Part shown: positions 48,096 to 60,479 of the stretch, in pieces
Numbering within the stretch: position 1 is the stretch's first letter
Layout: each line of letters opens with the position of its first letter
NCBI GenBank assembly: GCA_030407085.1
Contig: CM059582.1
Location: forward strand, 27,541,001-27,605,000
Length of the DNA: 64,000 bases
Reading direction: 5' to 3'
DNA from: Trichopria drosophilae
Taxonomy: Eukaryota > Arthropoda > Insecta > Hymenoptera > Diapriidae
Notes under the pieces: generated by a model
The model's database searches: none
Seen by the model: only the letters and a program-made list of their open reading frames with translations
What the model was told of the DNA's origin: nothing
Translations under genes and position numbers: made by a program

Positions 48096-51000
48096 CTAAA
48101 TAAAAGAAAACAAATTAGATGATTATATTTTGTATAAGAAATATAAAATAATTTAATAAATAGGAATTTTAGGTTAGGAAGATGTGGAAAAATATTGCTG
48201 AAAAGTACTGAAAATGTGTTTCTGAAAATCTCTAAAAAATACTGATTTAATATATCGAAATTGGGACTAGTATATTCAGGATATTTCAGAGACTTTCAGC
48301 AAATTGTAGTAATATTGCTGAAATATACTGAATATTTATCTGAATTTTACTGAAATATTTATCTGAAAGTTACTAAAATATTTCTCTGAAAAATACTAAA
48401 ATTGTTCTGAATTTTCCTGAATTACACTCATTTACTATAAAAATCACTGCACTAGAAACATTCGGAAATTTCAGCTTATTTTATCAATTATTTTATCAAA
48501 AGTTTTCTGAAATCAGCTGATATTTTCCTGAATTCTACTGAAAATTCTAATGTATCTTTTATTGAAAAATACTGAAAATCTTTTAATAATACTGATTTAA
48601 TATCGACATTGGAACTATTCTTTTCAGGATAATGTAATTCGATAAAATGTAGTGATATTGCTGAAATGAACTCAATATTTATCTAAATTTTACTAAGTAT
48701 TATTCTGAGCTATTTCATTTAAAAATTCTGGAATTGTACTGAATTCCGCTAAATTAATATCAAAATTGGTATTTTAGAACATTCAGGAACTTTTTTAATA
48801 GAATTTTGTACATTTCTTAAATTTGATTAATATTTCTGTAAATTGTAATGAAATTTTGTCTGGAACAATTATTAAGAAATTGATCCGAATTCTTCATACA
48901 ATTTTCATACAAAGAATTATGAATGTCTTTCAATAAAGTTAATATAAATTTGGTTAAAATTGACTGAGACTTTAAAAACCTTCTACAACACCAATTTTTG
49001 TATTAATTTAATGGCATTCAAGAAATTTAATACAATCTTAATATTTTCTAGAGAAATACTTCACATTGTTATTTGGTAAAATTTCGATAAATATCGAGTT
49101 CATTTCAGCAAGTATAATATCTCAGTATAAATACCCGAGTATTATTTTATACAAATTCCAATTTCGAATATGAAATCTGTATTATTAACAGTTGTTTGGA
49201 AACATATGAGGGATAAATTTGTAATTATTAATCATTTCCTAAGAACATTATACAAAGTTTCTGAATAATGCTAAAAATACATGAAATTATCTGACAAAAT
49301 GTAATAACAAATTACTAATTGTTATAGAATATTTTTAAAGACATTTAGAAAAATTCAGTAACTTTCAGTATTTGTGCGAAAAACGATTTGTTAAAATTTT
49401 CTGAAAATACCTGAAAGTTACAAAAAATAGGCTCTAAATTTGTATTGTGGCTTCCATCTATTTCAATAAAATGTAGGTTCTTTCATTAACTTTTTAGTAT
49501 GTTTTTAACATGTCAATATAATTTTAGCAATTTTCAATAACATTTTACTGAAACTTATTCTGAATTTGTCTGAAAATATCTAAACTTACATGCTGAAATG
49601 GAGTCTCAATTTCGATATTAATTCAGATTGAATTTCAGCAAAATTTAGCTTAATTGATCGTTTCAGCAATATTTTTCCACAAGGGTTGGCCCTCAGCCGT
49701 ATTTTTTATGAATTTTAATGGATCGTAAATAAAACCGTAAAATAAAAAATCTACAAAAATAGAATTTAAGTCTCCCAACAAACGAAAAAGAATTAAAACG
49801 AATTACACAAGTTTCATTTCGATTTCTTGACCATTTTCATTGAATTTGTTTCGTTCTGATCCGATATAATACGTGAATAGAACATAATCATAACCTAAAA
49901 AACATTGACTAGCATTTTATTTTATTTTTTCTTTGTAATACAAAAATATATATAATATGAAGCCAACGCATTAAAACGAATTTTTCCGAATTCAAATATT
50001 TGGAAATCAAAGTATTAAATCGATGAACGTCGAATTAGGTTGTGACGTTTCTCAAATTCGATACGTCAAGAAACCGGATTGTAAACTTAATTTCTGAATT
50101 CGATTTTATTCTTTTTCGTTTGTCAGGCTGTCACTGAAGTGTAAACTTTAAAAAAATGGGAATTCCTTTTAATTTAGGAATTTATATTTACAACTTTATC
50201 AAAACAATTCCATGAGAAAATTCCATAAAGAAGATTGGAAGAGATCCTATCTTTTCCAATGCAACGACCATTCGACCGAAAGGTCCCGGGTTCAAATCCC
50301 CCGGAGTATCAATTCTCTCGAATTCGAAAAATTGTTTTCAATAAAAAAATAATCTAAAAATAGGAAAAAATGTCTATCGTGACGTGGAAACATTTCTTTA
50401 TGTAGACCTGTTTCTGACTTGAGAATGGAAACGTTAGAAACAAAATAAAAAATTATCTTGCATCTTCGTCATCATAAGGAATTTTATCTAGAATCTTGTT
50501 ACTTACGTTGTATAGTGAAGGTAAAATATAATTTGCTTAAATTTAATTTAGCGTAAAATTCAAAGCAAACAAAACAAAAATGATACAAATTAATATGAAG
50601 CAAGATTTTAACTTACGGGATTTAGTTAAAATAAGGGAAATGTTATTTTTTGGGTGCGCTTTAAAAAACCGACAAATCACAAAACAGACACTTCTAAAAC
50701 CCGACATTCAAAAACCAGACATTTCAAAAAACAGACATTGCAAAAACAGACATTAAAAAACCAGATATTTAAAAAAGCAGAAATCCAAAAACAATTTATG
50801 GTTTTTTAATGTTTATGTCTTGACATTTCTGGTTTTTGATTTGTCTGTTTTTTTAAATGTCATGATTTTTAATGCGTTTTTTTATATCTGCTTTTTGAAT
50901 GTCTGCTTTTTTAATGTCGGGTTTTTTAGGTGCAGTAGTGCTTATACTCAAAACCAGACAAATCTCAAAACGTGACATCAAAAAACCAGACATTTCAAAA

Positions 51001-54000
51001 TGTACATATTCTTAAAATGTAATTAATGATTGAATTCTAAGTAACCTCAATAAATAATCCTGGGGTCAAACTGATTTGACCTTTAAGTGATCTACAAAAT
51101 TAATCCCTTGGTCAAGCATTTTTTACCTTGAAATGACCTTCCTTTGAGATCTCAAGGACGGCGCCCCGAGATTATTTTTTTAAGTAGTGTGGTTTTTGAA
51201 TGTCTGTTTTTCGAAATGTCTGGTTTTTGAATGTCGGGTTTTTGAGGTGTCTGTTTTGTGATTTGTCGGGTTTTTTAGGTGCACCCCGACATACCTTTGT
51301 CCTTTTCGATTTTCGATGACAACTTCGTCCAAAAATAAAATCGCACTTCCAGCATCGCTCAAAGTATTATTTTCGTGTTCGGCGGGAACAACTGCTTGGA
51401 ACCAAGCTACAACTTGTATAGTTTCATTTTGTGGAGCTAATCCATATTCGGCAGCTTGGATGTTGTAAAATGTTGACTTGATGTTTTTTCGGCTGGCAAG
51501 ACTGAAAAAAAGTTTTTCTCTTACTCGGAACGCAAAATTCTATTTTGCTCCCTAGTTGTAAAATGACTATTTACTTAATGTAAAAGATAAGAATAACGAG
51601 AGGAAAATAACTAAACATATGATTATAATTAATGAAAACCTGGGTTAATTTTAAAAAAAGAATTTACAAAAATTGTCACATTATTAAACTTCTAACGAGC
51701 ATATATTTCTATGCATGTTTTTATCCTAAAGAAAAGAAATTAGAAAATTGGCGCGAACTACTTGACATTGTTGCACTTTTAGATAATATTGATATTATCA
51801 AAGTTAATTAATATTTAATAAATTTTCCTTACTCGCAATAAATTTTGAAAATCGTTGATGAATTTTGGTTTTCAATTTTTAAGTACAAAACCCCAGATGT
51901 TTTCGGCGCACCTTCTGATGTTGAAACTCCAGCTCGAAGTGGTTCTCCTAGAAATAGATACAATATTTTTCAATTCTAATTGTCTTCTTGTAACAAATAT
52001 AAATTATTTAAAAATTCAATATGATGGATCCAATATGGCGGCTACAAGTTATATGCTTTTTAAGCAAACTTTTTTCTTTGCCTAAGAAGCCAGTGAAATT
52101 TATTACTGGGGGGTTATGAGGTCGCAGATTACGAATCTGATCTAAAATTTTCAAAATTAAAAATGGCGTATCTAAGATGGCAGACAGAAATGCATAAAGT
52201 TACTTGATCTCATCGAAATTTTTTACTCGGGGGTTTTTGGAGTCGCTGAATACTAATCTGACCTCAGATTTTTCGAAATATTTTCTACTGCATCAAAACA
52301 GTTTTTATTTCAAAATTGTGTTTATCTTTTACCACTACATTAATTACGGGCGCTAACAACCTTCAATCATTCCTGTTCGACGAAAAATTAAACTCATTCT
52401 CCTACTGGTCAAGACAATTTATACTAATTATACTGGTTAAATTTCACACCATTAAAACGCGTTATTTGTTATTATGGAAGTCTGCAACCTCTGAAAATAT
52501 TTAACGTATGGAAAGGAAAATCGATAACAATAAAATGACTGACGTACCGCAGAAAGGCGAACTTGCTCTCGTTGGTAAATAGTAGACTCCAGAGGGTCCG
52601 TTATTCGCAGCAAAACCCATTTCTTGAGATTGAGATGGGTTTTCCATTGGGAAACAGTTTCCGGAAGCATAAGTGCCAGACCGTCGTGTACATGGCCAGG
52701 CAACAAATTTGCATCCGCCCAGCTGGCTTCGGAGACTTTCGACAAACAAATACCATCCTCTTAGATGACTACATGCAATACTGATGTCCAATGCATCTTC
52801 TATATTAGAAATTTACAAAATAACTGTATTTATTACATGTTTCATCATCACATAAGAAGTAGACAAAAATATATTTGTCGTTTCTTAATCCATTTCTGTC
52901 TAAATGTTTAATATATAACGTTAAAATATATTTCGAGTGACGATAAGTGTCAAAACATAGAATAATTCCTTTACTAGTGAAGTATAAATGTTGGATTTTA
53001 CTAAAAATATGTCTAAAATGCAATGAAGGAGACCATTTATTTCATGAACCGAATCCCACTGAATGCATTAAATTGAAAATTCGAAAAAATTTTATGAATT
53101 GAAAGCTTGAAATTATAAAACGTTTTCAATTAAATACAGACTGATGCACTAAAATTTGGAAAAACTATAATTTTTAGATATGCAACGTCAACCTTTTCTT
53201 TATTAATTTTTAGACAATTTTTTATATTATTAGATCGCAAAAATTTCTACAATAAAATGTTCTTTCAAATATTTTTGGAGTAAAAATTAAGCCAGTCTAT
53301 CAAAAGATTTTTCACTCTGTGTAGAATGAGTTTCCACTCCAGAAAGAGTAAATTTTTACTCCAAGAAATTTACAGAGTTCTATTCTTGTAAGGCTTATCA
53401 GAAGAGTATACTCTGAATATGCCTCAAATCTTTTCGATACAAATTTCGATAAAAATGGTCTTTCCTTATACACTTTATTGTACGTAACGAAATGGAAACA
53501 AATCGTTTAATATACGTTTATTAAACCTAAGTTTCATTTAAAAATGGTTTAGGACATGATATAAAAGTTGGTTAAATCCTGCTCTTTCGAATGGTGTAAT
53601 TCGAAAAAAATTACGAATATTTATTTAACAAAAATTAGGAATTTTTTAGTTTTTTTTACTTCTCGTTATTTTTTGATAATTTCCCACATCAGCTTACCTC
53701 AGATATTTAAAATTGTTTGGACTAGATAGAACTAATGTAAAATATTAAATTTTAAAACGGCGGCCTAAAACTGCTTACGAAAGTCATGTTTTTTTTCAAT
53801 AACATGTATTCAGTCAGTCGACCCGAATAAAATCACAAATTGAAATAATTAAAATAATATACACACTCCCTCAGGGTATCTAGCGAAGCAGCAAAGTTAG
53901 TCGAAATTACGTTAATTCGACTTCCGAATTTTTCGACTTAATTTTAAATTCAATTTGCCCAGTGGTTCTGTTCTTTGTTCTGAATAATGCAGAATTTCTA

Positions 54001-57000
54001 TAACCACGAAAATAAAACGTTTATTAATTATTATTGCAATAATGTAATTTTTAAAAAGTACCCGTAATTGGCTTCCAATAAGAAGATGCAAATTTGATGT
54101 GTCCAGTTATTACTGCACAACACTCTGAGGAATGCAATTTCAAAGTAAAATCTTAGAAAAAAATTTGCGAATATCAAAAAGGACATTTACGATTATTAGA
54201 ACATTACATGTGGACACCCATGTAGGCAACGATTAATCGGTCACTGTAAGGCATCTACCGTAATGGCGTCTTATGTACTAAATGGAAATCAGTTTCTCTA
54301 GCGAGAGTAGGGAAGAGTTATAAGTGCCTCTGGCGGCGGATGAGTGCATAAGATATTGTCGAACGGATGTAATTTTATGCTATCGAGGGTTATCGTTAAA
54401 GAAGTTGAAAAGAGGTCATTATTTACAAATTTAACATGGTATTTCAATTTTCACGGAATTACGATGTTTGGATGTGCCTGTCAAAAAACACAATATTTAC
54501 ATAACTACTATAAAGATATTTTTTTATTGAATGTGAAGAAATATAAATTGTGAAAAATAAAAAGCATCGTTTCGATGAACAACAATATAATATTACAATA
54601 GAGCAAAGCGAAAATGAATTAAAAAGTCATAATAGAAATCATGCTGTAATTCAATTATTCAGCGTTATGTATTAAAATGACGAAATAGTTTTTTAGGATG
54701 TAACGATGTAACAAGGCGTAATTTAAATGCCGAATAATAGGTTCTATTTCTGGTAGTAATGACAGGTTTGTGGAGTCATTTTGCAAAATACATAATGTTA
54801 TGTGATAATTTCTTCCTTACTTCCATTCTTACTTCCTAAAATATACCATGTTAAGTAAAAAATAACAAAAACAATTTAACGATCTCCATATGTAACAGCT
54901 TCGGGATATAACCAGATGCAAATAAACTGTAACAATGCATAAAATCTAATTGAAGCCGTTGACCTGGAAAGGTGTTCAGTATATGCAATATTACGACATT
55001 GCTCAAGGTTCTTGTGAAGTGTCGCAAAGGATTAATCACCAGAAACTAATAAGACATTCTTTCAAATTTATTTCGTATATTAATAAATTGCATTAAATTA
55101 CTACCTAAATATACTAAGATAAACAAATATGTATTAAAAAAAAACGACATTGTTTAATTTAACTGTCTAATCAGAATTATCTTACGCGTGTTTCTCAATT
55201 TAAACTGTGTCATTCTATGAATGTTCTTCTAAATTTATAATCCAAATCTATCCTCAATCGTTCTCAACCGTAACGAATTCTCAGTGATTCTAATATAATC
55301 GGATACTCAGAGGGAACAAAATTATCAAGGGAGCTCTGGAAAAAAGGTAGAAGTGGTTGTAACATAATAATAATAGTAAAATTTACAATATGCACTGATA
55401 AAAATAGTTCTTTACCGATAACAAGATTATTTCAGTATGCGCATGATATATTTGTTAATATTTAACAAATTTATTTCCATTACATATGTATTTATGAACT
55501 ATGAAATTATTACCGTGTTAGTGTTTGTTCAATAAAACATATCATTTACATGAGCTAGTTTAGTTGATAAAACAAACATATTTTTTATACAATGATTATT
55601 GTATTAAAATAGTGATTTAAGTGAAGGCAAAGATATTTTCCAAAAACACTTTTCCATTTTATCACGATTCTATTTACTGATTACATAATATAATTTAAAT
55701 GACAACTGTTTTAGTCTGATTTCAGATGAAAAATACAATGAATTTACTTACATATTTTAAATGGAAAGCTTGCTTGAAAAAGAAATGTATTTCATCATAA
55801 TAATATACTTTACTGACATTGAATTACATTTAATGAAAATGGACCATGCTTAGCATGATCAATGCTGCTTTTCAGTCTAATCAGAAGGTATCTTTCGTCG
55901 CAAACAACAAAATCAAATTATTTTCAAGTACTTCGAACCTTTCTCGTTTCTTTGACTGCAGAATAGTAATTTTAGTCAGTTTACAACCATAATGGATTTA
56001 TTCAGACAATATTTTCAAGATGCCAGAAACCGATTAAAAATTCAAAATTTTATCGAATTCAATGGTTATTTTGTATAGTTGTTTTTCGATAGTTATATTA
56101 CAATGATTATAAAAGATAAAAATGAAGTGATGTTGATTGCATTACATTTAAATATGGGAAAGTTGATGTGCATTAGATTAAAGAAGTACGAAAAGAAGAA
56201 TTTTCTGAAATTTCATTGATAAGGTCCAGTTCCTTCGAATGAACTTACAAGAATGGGAATGAAAGTGTATGAAACATCTAAATGCTGAATATTGATTTTG
56301 AATTAGAATGAATAGATCTTAATTGTGTTCAATTTGATGAGATTGTAGCAGATTATTGACAAGAAGTGGACAAACTCATTAAAATAGAAAGTATTTACAT
56401 GAACGTTATACAAAGTATTATTGACTATCAGCATTATCTAAAATGTTTCATTGTATTACTTGAAATAGTATATAAATTTATAGTTTAATTACATTACCAT
56501 TTAAATGGGTGACAACAACAGCATTTTTTACATCATTGCATCCAGGCTGCTCTCTTCCTCCGTTTGGAAAGAAATCTACGTGGCCAATCGGTTTAAACAG
56601 TCCGAATCCGTCGATAAAATCGATTGAACCATCAGTATGTATGACGTCAACAATTCTTGCATCCGAGGCATCTAACTTTCTGGACCTTTCTCGAAACACA
56701 TGGTGTCGGAAAAATGGAGATGCAGGGTCCAGTCCAGTGATTCGCCCGAGTAGAAGATTCCTCTTCTTGAGAACTTCAGAGGCACATCCAGCTACATGGG
56801 CTCCTAAACTAAACCCGACTACGTGAATGTCTTTCGGGACTACACCCATGTGAATAGCATCCAGGAGTATCAAACCCAATTGTCTACCCACGAGTTCTGT
56901 ATTTGCAACTGCTGCAGCGTAAGTTGTACCTGCACCTTTCGTCCAGTCCAGAACAATGACATTTATGTCTTCCTACGTTGTATGTAAATTATTAAGTTAA

Positions 57001-58507
57001 TACGTTAAATTATTAAAAAGAATGGTTTAGTTTTTTCAAATTAGTTCAAATTTTATTAATTCAAATTTAGAGAGCATACTTGTTGTTATATATTTACTTT
57101 TATGACATGAGACATATTTCTCACCTGTTTTGGATCATTTCTGATTTCAAAAAAGTGAATTATAGGCTTTTTAGAGACTCGGGCTGGAACTTCAACCTGG
57201 GACTCGAATCTCCAAAACGTTAGCCCTCAGTTTTTTTTAATCAGAAATGAAAAAACAACTTTTTATGATTTTCTATCGTTGAGAAAAAATTTCTTTCCAC
57301 AAAACTTTGGAAAAAAACCAGTGTCCAGACGAGTCTCAGATGTATAAATGTTGCGAACAAAATTAAAAAATTGCTATTTCCGGTTTTAGTTCAGTATAAA
57401 ACAATATTATTATTTAAATTAGATAAGCAAATATAGTACTCATATGTGAAGATAGTCATGAGATGTAATATGCGATAATACCAGATCAAGGAAAGCATTC
57501 GCTGCTGCAATTCCTCCTTCTTCATTAGACCCACTGCCCTTGTAGCCGTGTATCGTGACCTTGAGTTTTTTCGTGCCATCGAACTTTGATTTGGTCATGG
57601 ACTTGTAATTATCTCCATACTCAAGAACATCCGGAGTTTTCCGAGAATTTCGCGTGTACAAAAAGAAACGTGTATTTATGGTGTCCGGATGCTGTGGTCT
57701 CCGTTTCAAGGGCAGCCTTGGCGTCGAATCACCGAAGCAACCTAACAAATCTACAAAATTGCAGGTATTAATGGATTCTTTCATAACTCCATAATGGATG
57801 ATTATTATGCAGAATGCTTCTGCCATTGAAGAAAAGTAAACACTTCGTCGTTTTAATATAACGTTTACAGAAACCTGATTATTTATAAATGATATGAAAT
57901 TTGGTGAGAATATTTTTTTAAAATACAATCTGTCTAAGAATTAAATTTAAGATTAAAATTCAGTGCACAAAACTTTTGACTTTGATATTATTGTGATAAT
58001 AGGTGTATATAGCAGTTATTTTTTCGAAATCTGATTGTGAATCCCATGTCATATAAAAATTCAAAATAAAGAATTTAACTTGACAGACGATATTTTTGAA
58101 AATCTAACTGAATGACTTTATTTTATTAGCAGATTCTAAAACATTCCATAGTTCAAAGAAATGATCTTGTTTTACTTGTGGTACTAAAAGCCCACAAATA
58201 AAATTCATTGAACAATATGTGTTCATTCCCTTAATTTCATTAATTATATTTAACAATAATTTATTTAGTGTAGATTATTCTAGACAATTCAGATGACGTA
58301 AAAAAACCGTTACAAAGATGTTTGTAAAGGTCTGATTTTCATCCAAAAGTTGGACATACTTCATTAAAACTATTTCTAAAGAATTGGTAATGAATTTCCT
58401 TAACGTACAAAATAAATTTTACTTACCATAACAAACTTTTGGTGAATTTTCCTCTCGCATGGCTAAACGCCGTTGAATCATACGATTTGTACTGTCTACG
58501 AGAAACG
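48014..58507 (-). CDS. pancreatic-type lipase (7 exons recovered, 492 aa, N-terminus missing)
   Basis: This is a secreted triacylglycerol lipase/phospholipase of the pancreatic lipase family (alpha/beta hydrolase fold). Seven exons chain with matching phases and GT-AG introns: 58507-58427, 57750-57482, 56972-56498, 52799-52548, 51947-51833, 51501-51295, 48095-48014. Family blocks in order are KVCYDLLGCFGDS, NTRFFLYTRN, VTIHGYKGSGS, INVIVLDWTKGAG, HVVGFSLGAHVAG, ITGLDPASPFF, DARIVDVIHTDG, GHVDFFPNGGREQPGC, ACSHLRGW, YASGNCFP, GVYYLPT, SPFCG, then a beta-rich C-terminal domain ending RWEFC. The catalytic Ser (codon 56810-56808), Asp (56729-56727) and His (52767-52765) are all present. GFSLG replaces the usual GHSLG. 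The recovered length fits the family, but the signal-peptide exon upstream of 58507 was not found. Introns 3 and 6 are 3.7 and 3.2 kb; intron 6 is full of inverted-repeat elements. Confidence 0.9.
48183..49681. mobile_element. 1.5-kb inverted-repeat element in lipase intron 6
   Basis: The tips TGTGGAAAAATATTGCTGAAA (from 48183) and its inverse ending TTTTTCCACA (to 49681) bracket about 1.5 kb. The interior is made almost entirely of degenerate CTGAAAATACTGAA-type words. There is no ORF and no clear target duplication. The tips and tips-derived interior suggest a non-autonomous DNA element that grew by internal repeat expansion. Confidence 0.6.
49778..50123. mobile_element. ~345-bp MITE-like inverted repeat
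   Basis: ACAAACGAAAAAGAATTAAA at the left is matched by ATTCTTTTTCGTTTGT at the right. Inner similarity is weaker (CGAATT/AATTCG). The TSD is not resolved. Confidence 0.45.
50261..50317 (+). repeat. tRNA 3'-half-like fragment
   Basis: GGTCCCGGGTTCAAATCCC is a perfect T-arm/box B (GGTTCAAATCC, 50289-50299), preceded by an ATTCGACCGAAAGGT stretch resembling an anticodon arm. No box A or closing acceptor stem is found, so it is not a working tRNA. Confidence 0.4.
50652..51287. mobile_element. 636-bp multi-arm foldback element next to a lipase splice site
   Basis: The tips GGGTGCGCTTTAAAAAACC and GGTTTTTTAGGTGCACCCC are inverted. The arms are strings of ACCAGACATTTCAAAA-type units, nearly identical between ends. 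A second internal inverted set centres near 50935. A piece at 51127-51170 (TTGAAATGACCTT) resembles the centre of the 2-kb foldback at 3787. It ends 7 bp from the donor of the lipase exon at 51295. Confidence 0.65.
51295..51501 (-). CDS. lipase exon (C-terminal domain)
   Basis: Acceptor TTTTTTTCAG, donor CAAAG|gtatgt. It encodes LASRKNIKSTFYNIQAAEYG through SAILFLDEVVIENRKGQ, a PLAT-like strand region. A foldback element ends only 7 bp into the following intron. Confidence 0.85.
51833..51947 (-). CDS. lipase exon (C-terminal domain)
   Basis: Acceptor ATTTCTAG, donor TGCGA|gtaagg. It encodes GEPLRAGVSTSEGAPKTSG and LYLKIENQNSSTIFKIYC. I placed it because it alone reconciles the phases of the exons on either side; its composition fits the beta-rich tail. 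Confidence 0.75.
52015..52290. mobile_element. fragment of the ATGGCGG-type piggyBac MITE
   Basis: It shares ATCCAATATGGCGG, TTACTGGGGGGTTATGAGGT and GATTACGAATCTGA-like units with the elements at 7507 and 43408. No TTAA ends are recognisable. It lies in lipase intron 4 (51948-52547). Confidence 0.55.
52548..52799 (-). CDS. lipase exon (catalytic His)
   Basis: Acceptor TAATATAG, donor TGCG|gtacgt. It encodes EDALDISIACSHLRGWYLFV through TRASSPFC, with the ACSH histidine and several paired cysteines. Phase 1 at both ends agrees with its neighbours. Confidence 0.93.
52800..56497 (-). other. lipase intron 3 (3.7 kb)
   Basis: AT-rich, with no nested gene or clear transposon. A short ACTC/GAGT-rich patch lies near 53330-53420. 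The short open frames here are not supported. Confidence 0.55.
56498..56972 (-). CDS. lipase exon (catalytic Ser and Asp)
   Basis: Acceptor AACGTAG, donor AAATG|gtaatg. It encodes EDINVIVLDWTKGAG through VVVTHLN, with the nucleophile elbow GFSLG and GLDPA. The lid-to-DFFPNGG segment is intact. Confidence 0.95.
57482..57750 (-). CDS. lipase exon
   Basis: Acceptor TTTTGTAG, donor GATCTG|gtatta. It encodes DLLGCFGDSTPRLPLKR through AANAFLDL, including the conserved IHGYKG oxyanion-hole region. It ends in phase 0. Confidence 0.92.
58427..58507 (-). CDS. lipase exon (first recovered)
   Basis: Acceptor AATTCCAG ends at 58508; donor TTATG|gtaagt. It encodes FLVDSTNRMIQRRLAMREEN and then SPKVCY, leading into the conserved CYDLLGCF. 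It begins with two bases finishing a codon from an unseen upstream exon. Confidence 0.8.
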
Positions 58508-60470
58508 CTGGAATTTTGATTTAAATTGCGTTATTTTTTCATACAGTCTCTTCATCATGATTTTCCAGTTACGTAGAAGAAAAGTGAAATTTTATGTTAT
58601 AATAATAAGTCATAAAACTTATACTAAATAAGGTAATAAACGATAATTATATAATATTACGAAATAAGCGTGAACTTCTCATTTTATTGCAATCTCATAT
58701 TATTTCCTGATTAAAATTGCGAACGGTTTTATATATTTGTTACGTCTATATAATTCGACTTGAAAATTTTACAACCATAATTATACCACATAACAATAAA
58801 CTATTTTAAAAAATAATATGAAAAAGGTAAAGAAAGAACGTAAACGTTAAAGACGATATTTCTGGATGTTTATTGGATGCTGTAGAGAATACCATGATTA
58901 CCTGATATTTAATATTCAGCATCTAAAAACAAACCTTTTGAAAACACAGGCTAACGAGAAAAGACCGCCTTCCTTACTCAGAAACCTGACTATACTTTTC
59001 TGAAGGGTTTCGACGGGCTGAGTCCAAATTTATCCATCACGTCAACATTTTGATCCTAACGTAAACGTGTAAAACCGTTTTTTCCATTTTTAAGTTTATA
59101 AATGCACGGAAGGTTCATGTGGCGTTATGTTTGTATACATTTCGTTACTTTTCACTGAAATTATGCAATATTAACTCATCTGATTTCTATGATTTTGAAG
59201 ATCCAGAAAAATGTTAACAAGAAATCTCAAAACAAAAATACTATACTTTAGAACTGAGTGAAAAGAAAATCTTTTAGCAAATTCACCAATAGGTGTACTT
59301 TAAGATTATGAATCTTCTTTTTTTTATGAAAACTAAACCTGTTTCTATGTACTTTCCAAAATGGACAGTATTTCTTCCTATTTCAGGTTAGGATGTCTTA
59401 AAAACTGGACCTGCCCTTCTGTAGGCCGAAATTCTTTTCGTTTGTTGTGATTTTAGGACTAGATTGAAATATATGTGAAGATGTATCATTTCATTATCCA
59501 ATTTTATTAAGAGATTTCGGCGGAGCTTTCACTTCGAAATTTCTCAAAATTACTGATCGTAAATAGAAGTTGATTAAGATACTGATCCCGGCTGAATATC
59601 CGGCTGGATCGGGCATTTAATAATGGCCTTAATAAATTCCCATCTGAATGTTTGTAATTTATATTATTAATATCAAATTCTATTCGTGGTTATTCACATT
59701 CATCTCCTGAGGATGGCTTATAATGGTTACGTTGTAATTCGCTAATTCAAACATATCAACTTATATTATGATGCTCCACGGAATTGTCAAAACATTGATA
59801 ACTAAATAATTTAAGAACGGTTCATTCTTACAACATTAAAATTGATAAACATTCCTTAAATATATTAAGATTTATTGTACGACGTGAGTACTTGTAAACA
59901 AAATGAATTAACATCAACCTTATAATCAATATACAGAAATTCGTATTAATTACAGAGCTGCTGCTGGGCATAGGCCCAGAACAAAAAAAGTCATCTGTAC
60001 TTTTAACTATGCCTATCAGTCTTGAAGTTCTTTTAGCCCGAATACTTAGCAAAATTCCGAGTAAATCGGAATAAAAAGGAAAAATTCGAACACATTTTTT
60101 CTTACTCGTATCCCTGATAACAATATACAGATCGATCTTATTGGACATTGATTATGACCTGATCTACAGTACATATGAAGAGATCTAACAATATACATTT
60201 CGCGATCTAGTATTACGAAAAAATACAAGTTTCAAAATTCTCGAACGTCTCGATTATGGTGCAACGGACATATGCAAAATCCGAAAAACTTTAGGTTAGG
60301 GGAGAGGTGCTTCAAATTAATATAAGGCTGCGTTCAAGGTTTTAAAATTTTTCAACATTAGATTTCAACAATTTTTACAATCTATTAGGAGGTCTGAATT
60401 CATTTTTTTCGAGAACCACCATTATTTTGTCAGATTTCACGTATTTCCTACCTTTTGCAATATATTTAAG
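58508..60470. other. region upstream of the lipase exons
   Basis: It should contain or precede the missing lipase signal-peptide exon, but I cannot pick an ATG exon with a phase-1 donor convincingly. A retroposon-like fragment lies at 59957-59977. No other gene is visible. Confidence 0.45.
59957..59977 (+). repeat. RTE-like LINE / SINE tail fragment
   Basis: GCTGCTGGGCATAGGCC is a phrase common at the 3' ends of arthropod RTE-clade LINEs and the SINEs they mobilise. Only a short core is recognisable and flanking homology is unclear. Confidence 0.35.
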
Positions 60471-60479
60471 AATGACGAG

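Noticed and set aside
50261..50317. Functional tRNA gene
   Set aside because: A good T-arm but no box A, D-arm or acceptor stem.
51501..52548. Direct joining of the lipase exon ending 52548 to the one starting 51501
   Set aside because: The reading phases disagree by one base; the exon at 51947-51833 resolves this exactly.
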